Assembly (NCBI GenBank): GCA_000230935.2
Contig: AGIQ01000007.1
Coordinates: 1 to 64,000 of the forward strand
Origin: Mycolicibacterium rhodesiae JS60
GTDB taxonomy: Bacteria; Actinomycetota; Actinomycetes; Mycobacteriales; Mycobacteriaceae
Length of the DNA: 64,000 bases
Direction of reading: 5' to 3'
Below, in pieces: positions 53,667 to 63,235 of the stretch. Positions within the stretch are counted from its first letter, which is position 1. The number at the start of each line of letters is the position of its first letter. The notes beneath the pieces were generated by a model, which was given only the letters and a program-made list of their open reading frames with translations, ran no database searches and was not told the DNA's origin. Both the position numbers and the translations under genes were made by a program.

Positions 53667-55253
53667 TCAGTGGCCGGCGACGATATCGGACTCGTCGACG
53701 GTCACCGGATCCTTGGCGCCGGGCAGGAGCGAATAGGCCAGGCATACCACCGCGAAGAACAGATAGCCAAGCGCCACTTGGGGATTGGCGGCCCACGCGA
53801 TCTCGGGCGCGTGGATCAGCCCGATGAACGACAGCGCCGCAGCCACCACTGACGCCAGCGCGGCGTAGCGGAACTTCTTCTCCAGGATGAACGTCACCAT
53901 GGTGCCGAGCAGCAGCCCGACCAGGATGGCGCCCTCACCGAGGGTCTGCAGCCCGTCGTAGACCACACCGGCACCGCCGAGTGCCTCCATGCCGACCTTG
54001 GTCGCCGAGGTACCGGCCGCGTTGAGCGCGCTGTCGATCAGACCGCTGGCCCACTGCGCGAGGTTGGGCAACAACGCGGCCACGACCGCGACCGCGTGCA
54101 GCCGCGGTACGGCCTGGAATGCCTGCGCGCCGATCAGCAGACCGATGTAGAGCAGGATCGGCACGATCGCGGGTACCGGCAGCACCGCGGCCAGCACCCC
54201 GAACAAGCCGAGGAAGCACAGCAATCCGATGACCACACCACTGGCCAGCGAGTAGCCGGCCCGGCCGCCGGCCTCCTTCCAGCCGGGATGACCGATGTAG
54301 ACCGCGGGCGGGAACGGCGAACCGAATGCCGAGCCGATGACCGCGCCGGCCCCGTCGGCGATCAGCACGCTGCGCAGGTTGTAGTTGTCCCCGGCGGCTG
54401 CCGCACTCTCGACGTTGCTCATCGCCTCGGTGAAGTTGTAGACGCCCAGCGGGATCGCGGTGCCGAGCAACGGCGCCAGATGCGCCAGACCCGACGCCAA
54501 TAGGTCGACGCGAAGGTCCGGGATGCCGATCGCGATGTCGGAGATGGCCTGGCTGACATCGGGTGCGGACATGAAGCCGCCGATCCAGCCGATCGCGGTG
54601 CCGACCAGCAGGGCCACTAGGCCGACGGGGATGTTGCCCGGCAGCTTCACATCGGTGAAGAAGCCGATCAGGATGATCGCGAGCACGGGCAGGCCGATCC
54701 AGGCGGCCTCCCACATCTGCGCGGCAGGCCGCATCGAGATGAACGTGATCGAGATACCGGCCAGGGTGCCCAGCATCGCCGCTCGCGGGGTGAGCTTACG
54801 GATGAAGGGGCCGACGAAGCCGCCGATGATGACGATGATGCCGATCATGAACGCCCAGGCCAGTCCGGACTTCCACGCCTCGATGGGATCCTTGGTGGCC
54901 AGGTAGACCGGCAGCATGACGACGAAGACCACGATGAACATGTGCGGCACGCTCGGGCCATACGGCAGCGCGGTCACGTCGGTGCGGTTCTCTTTGCGCG
55001 CCAGCCGTCGCGCCAGGAACGTGTAGTACAGGTTGCCGAGTACCAGCGCCACGCCCAGCGCGGGCAGCACAGTGCCCAGCACATCGTCGGCGGGCATCGT
55101 GATCACGCCGATCATCAGCGTGGTCAGGGTCAAGACGTTGACCAAGATGTTGAATCCGAGACCGAAGAACGCGTTGAGATCACCGCGGGTCCACCACGGG
55201 ATCTTCAACTCGCTCGACGACGGCGGTGCGGGCTCGGTGACGTCAGTGCTCAT
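53667..55253 (-). CDS. NCS2-type (xanthine/uracil family) permease
   Basis: 528 residues with about 12-14 membrane segments. Family-like motifs are LGFNILVNVLTLTTLMIGVI, TALPYGPSVPHMFIVVFVVM, AMLGTLAGISITFIS and FGSPFPPAVYIGHPGWKEAG. It should import a nucleobase or similar anion. AGGAGG lies 7-12 bases before the ATG. An in-frame extension upstream is unlikely. Confidence 0.82.
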   Translation of the reverse strand: MSTDVTEPAPPSSSELKIPWWTRGDLNAFFGLGFNILVNVLTLTTLMIGVITMPADDVLGTVLPALGVALVLGNLYYTFLARRLARKENRTDVTALPYGPSVPHMFIVVFVVMLPVYLATKDPIEAWKSGLAWAFMIGIIVIIGGFVGPFIRKLTPRAAMLGTLAGISITFISMRPAAQMWEAAWIGLPVLAIILIGFFTDVKLPGNIPVGLVALLVGTAIGWIGGFMSAPDVSQAISDIAIGIPDLRVDLLASGLAHLAPLLGTAIPLGVYNFTEAMSNVESAAAAGDNYNLRSVLIADGAGAVIGSAFGSPFPPAVYIGHPGWKEAGGRAGYSLASGVVIGLLCFLGLFGVLAAVLPVPAIVPILLYIGLLIGAQAFQAVPRLHAVAVVAALLPNLAQWASGLIDSALNAAGTSATKVGMEALGGAGVVYDGLQTLGEGAILVGLLLGTMVTFILEKKFRYAALASVVAAALSFIGLIHAPEIAWAANPQVALGYLFFAVVCLAYSLLPGAKDPVTVDESDIVAGH

Positions 55254-55407
55254 CGGCAGGCCTCCTGCTGGACGCGCCGGAACGTCCGTCGCTAACAGGA
55301 GATTCTCGACGCTTGAGTTCCAACCAGGGGTCCGTTGTGTGTCATTCGTGTTAGCCCGTGCGAGACTCGGGTTCGACACCGCATCGGCCCCGTGCTCTAG
55401 TGCTGGA

Positions 55408-56031
55408 GTGCTGGAATTCACCGTCGAGGACATCACCGCCGAGGACATCGAGCGCCTGCGTTCGATCTACGAGCCGCTGGCCATCTCGGTGCGGAATCTG
55501 GTCGACGCGACGATCCGCACTCAGGTCGACGCCGAGACCGTTGCAGCGGTGAAGGCCGATGTCGACGCGGCGACTTCCAGGTTGCGCAGCAATCAGATCG
55601 ACGGCGCCTTCGGTGTCCGGCGGACCCCCTCGGGGCGGAGCATCAGTTGGGGAAACGCCGTCATCGGACTGCGTAACCCGAGCGCACCGCCACTGGTGAT
55701 CCATCGGGACGACGACGGCCGGTACTGGACCGACTTCCATCTCGGCGCGGCCTACGAGGGGCCGCCCGGGCACGTGCACGGCGGAGTGTCGGCGCTGATG
55801 CTCGATCATCTACTCGGCGAGGCGGCCAGCCCCGACAGCAAGCCCCGCTTCACCGGCAGCATCACCGTGCGCTATCCACGGGCGTGCCCGCTCGGCCCGC
55901 TGCATGCCGAGGCTCAGATCACCCGGGTCGACGGCGTGAAAACCTTTGTGTCCGGCTATATCTCCGACGCCGAAGGCATCACCGTCGAGGCTGACGGCGT
56001 CTTCATCACTCCGCGCTGGCTGCGCGACTGA
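55408..56031 (+). CDS. PaaI-type thioesterase
   Basis: 207 residues. Hotdog-fold core in the second half (FHLGAAYEGPPGHVHGGVSA, LMLDHLLGEAA, SITVRYPRACPLGPLHAEAQ). The HGG motif with Asp/His binds the acyl-CoA. GTG start with GCTGGAG upstream. It hydrolyses acyl-CoA thioesters, and the substrate is unknown. Confidence 0.82.
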   Translation: MLEFTVEDITAEDIERLRSIYEPLAISVRNLVDATIRTQVDAETVAAVKADVDAATSRLRSNQIDGAFGVRRTPSGRSISWGNAVIGLRNPSAPPLVIHRDDDGRYWTDFHLGAAYEGPPGHVHGGVSALMLDHLLGEAASPDSKPRFTGSITVRYPRACPLGPLHAEAQITRVDGVKTFVSGYISDAEGITVEADGVFITPRWLRD

Positions 56032-56051
56032 CTGCGGTAGGTTCTTGCGCC

Positions 56052-56762
56052 ATGGAGAAGGTGATTGTCACGCTGCGCACCAGCGCGGCCGACGACGAGT
56101 GGGCGCAGCAGCTGTGCGGTCCGGTGGCCGGTGAACTGCTGGCGTTGGGATTGCCCGGGCTGGCGGTCAACGTGCGCGACGCCGACGTCCGCGATTCGCT
56201 GATGACGTTGACAACGCTGGATCCGCCGGTGCAAGCCCTGGTCAGCCTGTGGACCCAACAGTATTACGGCGATCAGGTCCTGATGACACTCGAACTGCTC
56301 GGCCATTACGCCGAGTACATCGCCGCCTATCTGGTGACGGAATCGGCTCCGCTGCCTGCGCCGGTGACCCCGTTCGGGGAGCGGTCGCCCGGGCTGGCCA
56401 ATATGGCACTGTTGCGGCGGCCGGCCGATATGGACGAACCGACGTGGTTGGCCCGCTGGCACGGCCACCACACACCGGTGGCGATCGCCACCCAGTCAAC
56501 GTTCACCTACGTCCAGAACTACGTGGTGCGCGCGCTCACCGAGGACGCGCCGGTGATCAACGCGATCGTCGAGGAGCATTTCCCCATCGAGTCCGTGAGC
56601 AGCCTGCACGCGTTCTTCGGTGCCGCCGACGACGCCGATCTGGCGAGCCGGATGGAGCAGATGGTCGCCAGCACAGCGGCATTCGGAGCCAACGTCAACA
56701 TCGACGCGGTGCCCACCAGCCGGTACCTGTACCGCAGCCCGTTTGTGGCCGAGCAGCCATGA
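56052..56762 (+). CDS. EthD-like dimeric alpha/beta-barrel protein
   Basis: 236 residues (MEKVIVTLRTSAADDEWAQQ). Pattern RRPADMDEPTWLARWHGHHT followed by VAIATQSTFTYVQNYVVRAL is typical of EthD-like proteins. No catalytic residues are clear. It overlaps the next gene by 4 bases. Confidence 0.7.
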   Translation: MEKVIVTLRTSAADDEWAQQLCGPVAGELLALGLPGLAVNVRDADVRDSLMTLTTLDPPVQALVSLWTQQYYGDQVLMTLELLGHYAEYIAAYLVTESAPLPAPVTPFGERSPGLANMALLRRPADMDEPTWLARWHGHHTPVAIATQSTFTYVQNYVVRALTEDAPVINAIVEEHFPIESVSSLHAFFGAADDADLASRMEQMVASTAAFGANVNIDAVPTSRYLYRSPFVAEQP

Positions 56763-57202
56763 CCACCCTCGACGACGCCGTCGCACTGGCCAACGCCGAC
56801 CGGGGTCTGGCGGTGGTCTCGACACTGCGCGCCGACGGCACGATCCAGGCCTCGCTGATCAACGCTGGCATCATTGCGCATCCCAGCAGCGGCGAGTCGG
56901 TGCTGGCATTCGTCACCTATGGCCGGGTCAAGCTGGCGAACCTGCGGGCGCGGCCGGCGGTGACGCTGACGTTCCGCGACGGCTGGCAGTGGGCGACAGT
57001 GGAGGGTCGAGCCGAGCTCGCGGGTCCCGACGATGAGCCGGGGTGGTTGGGCGGGCCGGATCAGCTGCGCCTGCTTCTGCGGGAGGTGTTCACCGCTTGC
57101 GGTGGCACCCATGACAACTGGGACGAGTACGACGCGACGATGGTCGAGCAGGGTCGCGTCGCGGTGTTGGTCGCGCCGACCCGCGTCTACAGCAACGGGT
57201 AG
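56759..57202 (+). CDS. F420-dependent PPOX-class protein
   Basis: 147 residues from ATG 56759. The split-barrel flavin/F420-binding fold shows LAVVSTLRADGTIQASLINA, GRVKLANLRARPAVTLTFRD and WQWATVEGRAELAGPDDEPG. These mycobacterial enzymes reduce unsaturated substrates with F420H2. Confidence 0.82.
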   Translation: MTTLDDAVALANADRGLAVVSTLRADGTIQASLINAGIIAHPSSGESVLAFVTYGRVKLANLRARPAVTLTFRDGWQWATVEGRAELAGPDDEPGWLGGPDQLRLLLREVFTACGGTHDNWDEYDATMVEQGRVAVLVAPTRVYSNG

Positions 57203-57289
57203 TCCGACCTTTATCCCCAGCCTCGGGTTCATCCACAGATCCGGCTTGAGCACCGTGATTCCGCAGGTTGCGCGGGATAGCATTCGAAC

Positions 57290-58645
57290 ATGCTTTCGAT
57301 TGAGGTGAGTGAGGCGCTCGGCTCGATCGATGCGGCGCTGACCATCTTGGCGAAGGTGGATCTGACCGGGCTTGGGGCGATGGATGTATTGGAGTTGGCC
57401 GCCCGGTGTGAGAAGGCAACGCGCCGTCACGACGTAGTGCGCTACGACCTGAGCCACGAACTGCATCGGCGCGAGGTCGGCGAAATCGGGGGCAAGCCCG
57501 GCAAGGTGCTGGCCGATTGGCTTCGCATCACCCCGGCCGAAGCTCGCCGCCGCGCAGAGATCACCGAGCCGCTGGCATCTCGCGCTGCGTTGTCAGGTGA
57601 ACCACTGGCGCCACGCCAGCCAGGTACCGCGCAGGCATGGCGGGACGGGAAGCTGGATATCGAGCATGTCCGGGTCATCCAAAAGTTCCTCGGCGCACTA
57701 CCGTTCGACGTGCCCGCGCAGGCGCGCGAAGACGCCGAACTATTCTTGGCCGAGCACGCACTGTGGATGCGCCCCGATCAGCTCAGCCGAGTGGCGCACC
57801 GGCTGGCCTTGGAGATCAACCCAGATGGCGAATTCTCCGACGAAGACCGGGCCCGCAAACGATCTGTCGTGGTGGGTCGCCAACAACCTGACGGTATGAC
57901 CGAGATCCGCATTCAGGCCACCCCCGAGCTGTGCTCCTACGCCGAAGCGGTGTTCGCCAAGTTCGCCGCGCCGGGCATGTGCAACCCCGCCGATCAAACC
58001 GCGGTCACCGAGGGTGCACCCCCTGAAGAACAGGTGAAGGCCGACACCCGCACCCTCGGCCAGCGCCAGCACGACGCGCTGACGGCCATGCTGCGCAGCA
58101 AGCTGGGCGATCCGACACTGGGTCAGCACAACGGCCTACCCGTCACCGTGATCGTCTCGACCACCCTGCAAGAACTGCAAGACAAGACCGGCCATGGCAT
58201 CACCGGCGGCGGCACCATGATGCCCATCAAAGACCTCATCCGCATGGCCCGCCACAGTTACCACTATCTGACGATCTTCGACGGCGTCAGCGGCCAAGCG
58301 CTGTGGCTGGGCCGCACTAAGCGCATCGCCTCAGCCGATCAACGAATTGTGTTGCACGCCAAAGACCGCGGCTGCACCAAACCGGGCTGCACGGTGCCCG
58401 GCTACGCCAGCCAAGTCCACCACGCCGCCAAAGACTGGTCCGACGGCGGAAACACCAACATCGACGAACTGGCCTTCGCCTGCCCACCCGACAACCAACT
58501 GGTCGAAACCGGTGGCTGGGACACCCGAAAACTCCCCAACGGGGATACCGAATGGATCCCACCACCACACCTGCCACTCATCGGCGGGGTCAACACGTAC
58601 CACCATCCCGAACGCTTCCTGCCCAAGCGCGACAAGGGCGGGTGA
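57290..58645 (+). CDS. DUF222/HNH protein of the 13E12 repeat family
   Basis: 451 residues. N-terminal DUF222 helices (LGAMDVLELAARCEKATRRH), then a C-terminal HNH domain with CTKPGCTVPGYASQVHHAAK (Cys pair and catalytic His) and DELAFACPPDNQLVETGGW. The 13E12 family is repeated in mycobacterial genomes and its role is uncertain. ATG follows a purine-rich leader. Confidence 0.9.
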   Translation: MLSIEVSEALGSIDAALTILAKVDLTGLGAMDVLELAARCEKATRRHDVVRYDLSHELHRREVGEIGGKPGKVLADWLRITPAEARRRAEITEPLASRAALSGEPLAPRQPGTAQAWRDGKLDIEHVRVIQKFLGALPFDVPAQAREDAELFLAEHALWMRPDQLSRVAHRLALEINPDGEFSDEDRARKRSVVVGRQQPDGMTEIRIQATPELCSYAEAVFAKFAAPGMCNPADQTAVTEGAPPEEQVKADTRTLGQRQHDALTAMLRSKLGDPTLGQHNGLPVTVIVSTTLQELQDKTGHGITGGGTMMPIKDLIRMARHSYHYLTIFDGVSGQALWLGRTKRIASADQRIVLHAKDRGCTKPGCTVPGYASQVHHAAKDWSDGGNTNIDELAFACPPDNQLVETGGWDTRKLPNGDTEWIPPPHLPLIGGVNTYHHPERFLPKRDKGG

Positions 58646-58705
58646 GGTCTCATCTGCCGGGCGTGGCAGCCCATTGCGCGGCACCGCCCCGTTAGGCTTC
58701 CGCGC

Positions 58706-59461
58706 GTGACGCTCCTCATCGAAGACGAGAACCGGGTCCGCACGATCACCCTCAATCGCCCGGAGGCTCTCAACGCCTTCAATGAGGCGCTCTACGACGC
58801 CACCGCCGAAGCGCTGCTGGCCGCCGCCGATGATCCCGAGGTCGCCGTCGTCGTGATCACCGGCGCCGGTCGCGCATTCAGTGCGGGCCAGGACCTCGGC
58901 GATATGCAGGCCCGCATCACCGATCCCGATTTCGTTCAAGGCGCGCACGGCTTCCCCGGACTGATCACCGCGCTGAGCCGCTTTCCCAAGCCGCTGATCT
59001 GTGCGATCAACGGTGTCGGGCTCGGCATCGGCGCGACCATCCTCGGCTACGCCGACCTGGCGTTCATGTCCTCGACGGCACGGCTGAAGTGCCCCTTCAC
59101 CAGCCTGGGCGTTGCCCCCGAGGCCGCCTCGTCATATCTGTTGCCGCAGTTGATCGGTCGGCAGAACGCCGCCTGGTTGCTGATGTCCTCGGAGTGGGTG
59201 GATGCCACCGAGGCGCTGCGCATGGGCCTGGTCTGGCGGGTGTGCGAACCCGACGAATTGATCGCCGACGCCCGTAGGCACGCCGAAGTGCTTGCCTCCC
59301 GGCCCATTTCAAGCCTGATCGCCGTCAAGCAGACGATGGTCGAGCCGCTGCGCGCGGGCATCGCGGATGCGACCACGCGGGAGAACGCCTTCTTCGAGAA
59401 GCTGATGGGTGCGGCCGCCAACGCTGAGGCGCTGGCCGATTTTCACCGCGGCAAGTCGTAG
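58706..59461 (+). CDS. enoyl-CoA hydratase/isomerase family
   Basis: 251 residues, GTG start. Crotonase signatures are ITLNRPEALNAFNEALYDAT, VVVITGAGRAFSAGQDLGDM (oxyanion hole) and INGVGLGIGATILGYADLAF. The second catalytic Glu position lies in SLGVAPEAASSYLLPQLIGR. It hydrates or isomerises enoyl-CoA in fatty acid or aromatic degradation. Confidence 0.9.
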   Translation: MTLLIEDENRVRTITLNRPEALNAFNEALYDATAEALLAAADDPEVAVVVITGAGRAFSAGQDLGDMQARITDPDFVQGAHGFPGLITALSRFPKPLICAINGVGLGIGATILGYADLAFMSSTARLKCPFTSLGVAPEAASSYLLPQLIGRQNAAWLLMSSEWVDATEALRMGLVWRVCEPDELIADARRHAEVLASRPISSLIAVKQTMVEPLRAGIADATTRENAFFEKLMGAAANAEALADFHRGKS

Positions 59462-59462
59462 G

Positions 59463-59720
59463 TCAGCTCGCTCGCGCGGTGCTACGACGGGCGCCGTTGT
59501 GCAGCTGGCAGAACACATTGCCGGTGCACTGCCGGCACGGCGGGGCGCCGGCGGTGTCGGCGAAATGCTGCTCGATGATCGCCCGCACGGTGCGACGGCA
59601 CCGGCCGCAATCGCCTCCCGCGCCACAGGCCGCCGCGACCTGCTTGGACGTGCACGCCCCGCCGGCAACAACCTCTTTGACGGTCGCACTTGTCGCCCCC
59701 GCGCAGAGGCACACGTACAT
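59463..59720 (-). CDS. bfd: bacterioferritin-associated ferredoxin with Cys-rich tail
   Basis: 85 residues. The BFD [2Fe-2S] pattern is CLC (residues 4-6) and CGAGGDCGRCRRTV (two Cys at 38-41). It donates electrons to release iron from Bfr, encoded divergently 155 bp away. Normal Bfd is near 64 residues, and here a tail adds CRQC and FCQLHNG, three more Cys. Divergent iron-controlled arrangement with an IdeR-like box. Confidence 0.85.
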   Translation of the reverse strand: MYVCLCAGATSATVKEVVAGGACTSKQVAAACGAGGDCGRCRRTVRAIIEQHFADTAGAPPCRQCTGNVFCQLHNGARRSTARAS

Positions 59721-59760
59721 GGGTGCTTCCTCTCGTTGCAGGCGGCGGTGCTCGAACTTA

Positions 59761-59779
59761 TTAGTGGAGACTAACCTTA
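59761..59779. promoter_or_regulatory. IdeR-type iron box between bfd and bfr
   Basis: TTAGTGGAGACTAACCTTA matches the IdeR consensus TTAGGTTAGSCTAACCTAA at 14 of 19 positions. It sits in the divergent bfd-bfr gap. IdeR with iron usually activates bfr and represses uptake genes. Confidence 0.65.
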
Positions 59780-59875
59780 GTTAGGCGTGCCTACAACACC
59801 CACCCCGTCCGAGCCTGCTCAGGGTGCCGTCCGGCCTGCATTAGGGTGGTGGCACAGCCGACCCGGGGAGACGTC

Positions 59876-60355
59876 ATGCAAGGTGATCCGGAAGTTCTTC
59901 GACTGCTCAACGAGCAGCTCACCAGCGAATTGACCGCGATCAATCAATATTTCCTGCATTCGAAGATGCAGGACAACTGGGGTTTCACCGAGCTGGCCAA
60001 GCACACCCGGGACGAATCGTTCGACGAGATGCGACACGCCGAGGCGATCACCGACCGCATCCTGCTCCTCGACGGTCTGCCCAACTATCAGCGTCTGGGG
60101 TCACTGCGCGTTGGCCAGACCCTGCGCGAGCAGTTCGAGAGCGATCTGGCGATCGAGTACGAGGTTGTCGGTCGCTTGAAGCCGGCCATCATCCTGTGCC
60201 GCGAGAAGCAGGACTCCACCACGGCCAACCTCTTCGAGGAGATCGTGGCCGACGAAGAACACCACATCGACTATCTCGAGACCCAGCTCGAGTTGATGGA
60301 CAAGCTCGGTGTGGAGCTCTACTCCGCGCAGTGCGTGTCGCGCCCGCCGAGCTGA
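59876..60355 (+). CDS. bfr: bacterioferritin
   Basis: 159 residues from ATG 59876. Diiron ligands lie in LTSELTAINQYFLHS (Glu18), ESFDEMRHAE (Glu51, His54) and IVADEEHHIDYLETQLELMD (Glu127, His130). Met52 is the haem ligand position of true Bfr. It forms a 24-mer that oxidises and stores iron. Paired with bfd and an IdeR-type box. Confidence 0.93.
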   Translation: MQGDPEVLRLLNEQLTSELTAINQYFLHSKMQDNWGFTELAKHTRDESFDEMRHAEAITDRILLLDGLPNYQRLGSLRVGQTLREQFESDLAIEYEVVGRLKPAIILCREKQDSTTANLFEEIVADEEHHIDYLETQLELMDKLGVELYSAQCVSRPPS

Positions 60356-60368
60356 CGCCACCCGGAGG

Positions 60369-61361
60369 CTAGCGGCGGTCTTCTCCCCGCCACGCGTAGA
60401 CCATGCATACCTCGCTGCGCGCAGTGCTGTAGCGCTCGCGTTCGCTGGCGTACCAATACGTCTCGAACCCGTGCGCTTCGAGCGTCTCGATGACCCGATC
60501 CTTGGTGGCGAAGTACTCCACTTCCAACACCACTTGACGGACGATATCCCAGTGGGCGGGCGCGATTCCCTGCAGCGCTGCCACTTCGGCGCCCTCGACA
60601 TCGAGCTTCAGGACATCGATGCGGTCCAGGCGATATTCCTCGATGACCGACGACAGCGGGACCAGCGTGGCCGCCACGTTCCTGGTGCGGCCCATCCACG
60701 CGACGACCGGTCGCACCGCGGCCCGGCGCAGGGCTGCAGGGGCGAAACGGACCAGACCGGCCACGTCGGCCACGAATCGATCCAGCCGCTGGCGGGCAAA
60801 CTCGGCGTCCTGCGTGCTCCACATGGTGAAGTTCGGATGGTGCTGGAAGATCACCTCATCCGCCGTGTCGGACAGGCCGCGGTTGATCGCATGGATCGTC
60901 AACGACGCACCGGGTGGGGCACCCATCGCGGCGGCGAAGTCGCCACGATGGGCCGCCGCCGCATTGGCCGCCAAGACCGAGAAGGTCGCAGGGATCGGTT
61001 CGAAGGCGAGGATTTCGGCCTCACCGCGGCACCGCAGCGCGGCGAACAGGGTGAACAGTCCGATGTTCGCGCCGGCGTCCACGATCACTGCGCCGGGCCG
61101 GAAATCGATCAAATTGCCCTTCGCGTACACGGAGTCCTCGCCGAAGATCTCCTTGTACAGGTAGTCGGTTTCGATCTTCTGCCAATGGTGGATGCGTATG
61201 CCATTGGGCAGCGTCACCGGCGTACCACCGTCTGGCGGCGTCCTGACTCGGACGGGGAGAAAGCCCACCTGGGTATTGTCCACGAGCCAAGCGGACAACG
61301 CCTCGGGCGAAGAATTAGAACACGTTCCAGATTGCTGGCTCACGGCGTACCATCGCGCCAT
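60369..61361 (-). CDS. FkbM-family methyltransferase
   Basis: About 330 residues if it starts at the ATG at 61361. SAM motif VIVDAGANIGLFTLFAALRC, DVLKLDVEGAEVAALQGIAP (FkbM signature) and EVEYFATKDRVIETLEAHGF. It O-methylates a glycan or lipid. The ATG overlaps, in a CATG, the ATG of the divergent AhpD-like gene, so one start is probably further inside. Confidence 0.82.
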   Translation of the reverse strand: MARWYAVSQQSGTCSNSSPEALSAWLVDNTQVGFLPVRVRTPPDGGTPVTLPNGIRIHHWQKIETDYLYKEIFGEDSVYAKGNLIDFRPGAVIVDAGANIGLFTLFAALRCRGEAEILAFEPIPATFSVLAANAAAAHRGDFAAAMGAPPGASLTIHAINRGLSDTADEVIFQHHPNFTMWSTQDAEFARQRLDRFVADVAGLVRFAPAALRRAAVRPVVAWMGRTRNVAATLVPLSSVIEEYRLDRIDVLKLDVEGAEVAALQGIAPAHWDIVRQVVLEVEYFATKDRVIETLEAHGFETYWYASERERYSTARSEVCMVYAWRGEDRR

Positions 61362-61857
61362 GAGCCGAATCGGAAATTTCGCTGAAGACGACGTCGCCGG
61401 CTGGATCGTCAAGTCACCGGATATCGGAACGGCCATGGCCGGCTTCAGTAGTGCGGTCTACAGCGACAAGAACCGGCTGCCGATGCGGGTGCGCGAACTG
61501 GCCCGCGCGGTGATCGCCTTGGACAACGAATGCGTCTTGTGTCAGAACACCCGCGACGCCGACGGTCCCGCCGCCGGAGTCGACGAGGAGCTCTACGACC
61601 ACGCCATCGAGTGGCAGACCTGGCCGGGCTACAGCGAGCAGGAACGCGTCGCCGCCGAGTTCGCCCACCGGTTCGGCATGGACCATGTGAACCTCAAATA
61701 CGACGAGGACTTCTGGGAGCGCGCCCACGCGCAGTTCTCCGACGAGCTGCTCGCCGACCTGACGTTGTCGTGCGCGATGTGGATCGGGATGGGCCGCATG
61801 CTGTCCACGCTGGACATCGGGCAGAGCTGCAAACTGACACTGCCCAGCCGCGCATAG
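61360..61857 (+). CDS. carboxymuconolactone decarboxylase/AhpD-like protein
   Basis: 165 residues. The AhpD-type motif LARAVIALDNECVLCQNTRD carries CVLC and is followed by helices (FAHRFGMDHVNLKYDEDFWE). The Cys pair with nearby His suggests peroxidase-reducing or related activity. Confidence 0.8.
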   Translation: MSRIGNFAEDDVAGWIVKSPDIGTAMAGFSSAVYSDKNRLPMRVRELARAVIALDNECVLCQNTRDADGPAAGVDEELYDHAIEWQTWPGYSEQERVAAEFAHRFGMDHVNLKYDEDFWERAHAQFSDELLADLTLSCAMWIGMGRMLSTLDIGQSCKLTLPSRA

Positions 61858-61903
61858 TCGTTATCCGGCGCACCCCGGGGGTCGGGTCGGCACAATAGCT
61901 GCC

Positions 61904-63235
61904 ATGACCACACCGGCTGAATTGGAAGCCGACGGCGTGAACACCGTCATCGGCACGGTCGTCACCGCCGCCGGGCTGACGCACGCCAAGACCGTTCCCG
62001 TCCGCCGCCTCGACGCCTTCGCCGATCCGGGGCTGGGGTTCAGTCCGGTCACCCACGTGTTCGCCATCGACCGCGCCGGGATCGCATTGACCGAAGGCAT
62101 CACCGTCGTCGGCGACGAACGGATCCGGATCGACCTGGATGCGCTGCGGATCATCGGCGACGGCCTGGCGTGGGCGCCGGCCTCGTTCTTCGATCAGGAC
62201 GGCAATCCGATCGCCGCGTGCGCCCGCGGAACACTGGCGCGCATCGAGGCCCGCTTGGCCGAGGCCGGATTGCAGGCTCGGGTCGGCCACGAGATCGAGT
62301 TCCTGCTCGTCGATCCCGACGGCAACCGGCTGCCGGGCAATCTGTGGGCGCAATACGGGCTTGCCGGCGTGCTCGAGTATGAGGGTTTCGTCCGGGACGT
62401 GACCGTCGCGGCGGGAGCGGCGGGCGTAGGTATCGAACAGTTCCATCCCGAGTACGGCATCAACCAGTTCGAGATCTCCCTGACTCCGAAATCGCCGGTG
62501 GCCGCCGCCGATCAGCTGGTGCTGGCCCGGATCGTCATCGGCCGGGTCGCCCGCAAGTACGGTGCCCGGGTGAGCCTGTCCCCGGTGCCCTTCGCCGGTA
62601 GCGTGGGTTCGGGTGCGCACCAACACTTTTCGCTGCTGCGCGGGGATGTGCCGGTGTTCTCCGGCGGCACCGGAGCGCAGGGTATGACCGCCGAAGGGGA
62701 GAGCGCGATCGGGGGGATCGTCAGCGGGCTACCGCAGGCGGAGCTGATCTTCTGCGGATCGATCGTGTCCGGGCTACGGATGAAGCCGGGCAACTGGGCA
62801 GGCGCCTACGCCTGCTGGGGCACCGAAAACCGGGAAGCGGCAGTGCGTTTCGTGCGGGGCACGCACGGAAATCCGTACGGGGCGAACGTGGAGGTGAAGG
62901 TCATCGACCCCTCGGCCAATCCCTATTTCGCCACCGCCGCGATCCTGGGCCTGGCACTCGACGGCATCGAGCACAGCGCCGCTTTGCCGCCGGAAACCCC
63001 GGTCGATCCGGCCGGGTTGTCCGAGGACGAACGCGCAAGCGCAGGAACCGTCGCGCTGAGCGACGACCAGGCCGAGCAGATCGCCGCACTGGACGGCTCG
63101 GCCCGGCTACGGACCATCCTCGGCGATGCGGGTGTCAACGCGCTGGTCGCCGTTCGCCGCTACGAGCACGAGACGTATTCACATCTGGATCCCGAGGCGC
63201 TGACCGAGAAGTTCCGGATGGCCTGGAGTTTATAG
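61904..63235 (+). CDS. glutamine-synthetase-like ligase
   Basis: 443 residues. GS-type metal site motifs are GHEIEFLLVDP (E-x-E), EQFHPEYGINQFEISLTP, GSGAHQHFSLLRG (GxHxH) and SGLRMKPGNWAGAY (Arg). It probably forms an amide or gamma-glutamyl bond with an amine other than ammonia. The neighbour is an amidohydrolase, a pairing also seen as the fused FluG protein. ATG follows a short leader. Confidence 0.85.
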   Translation: MTTPAELEADGVNTVIGTVVTAAGLTHAKTVPVRRLDAFADPGLGFSPVTHVFAIDRAGIALTEGITVVGDERIRIDLDALRIIGDGLAWAPASFFDQDGNPIAACARGTLARIEARLAEAGLQARVGHEIEFLLVDPDGNRLPGNLWAQYGLAGVLEYEGFVRDVTVAAGAAGVGIEQFHPEYGINQFEISLTPKSPVAAADQLVLARIVIGRVARKYGARVSLSPVPFAGSVGSGAHQHFSLLRGDVPVFSGGTGAQGMTAEGESAIGGIVSGLPQAELIFCGSIVSGLRMKPGNWAGAYACWGTENREAAVRFVRGTHGNPYGANVEVKVIDPSANPYFATAAILGLALDGIEHSAALPPETPVDPAGLSEDERASAGTVALSDDQAEQIAALDGSARLRTILGDAGVNALVAVRRYEHETYSHLDPEALTEKFRMAWSL

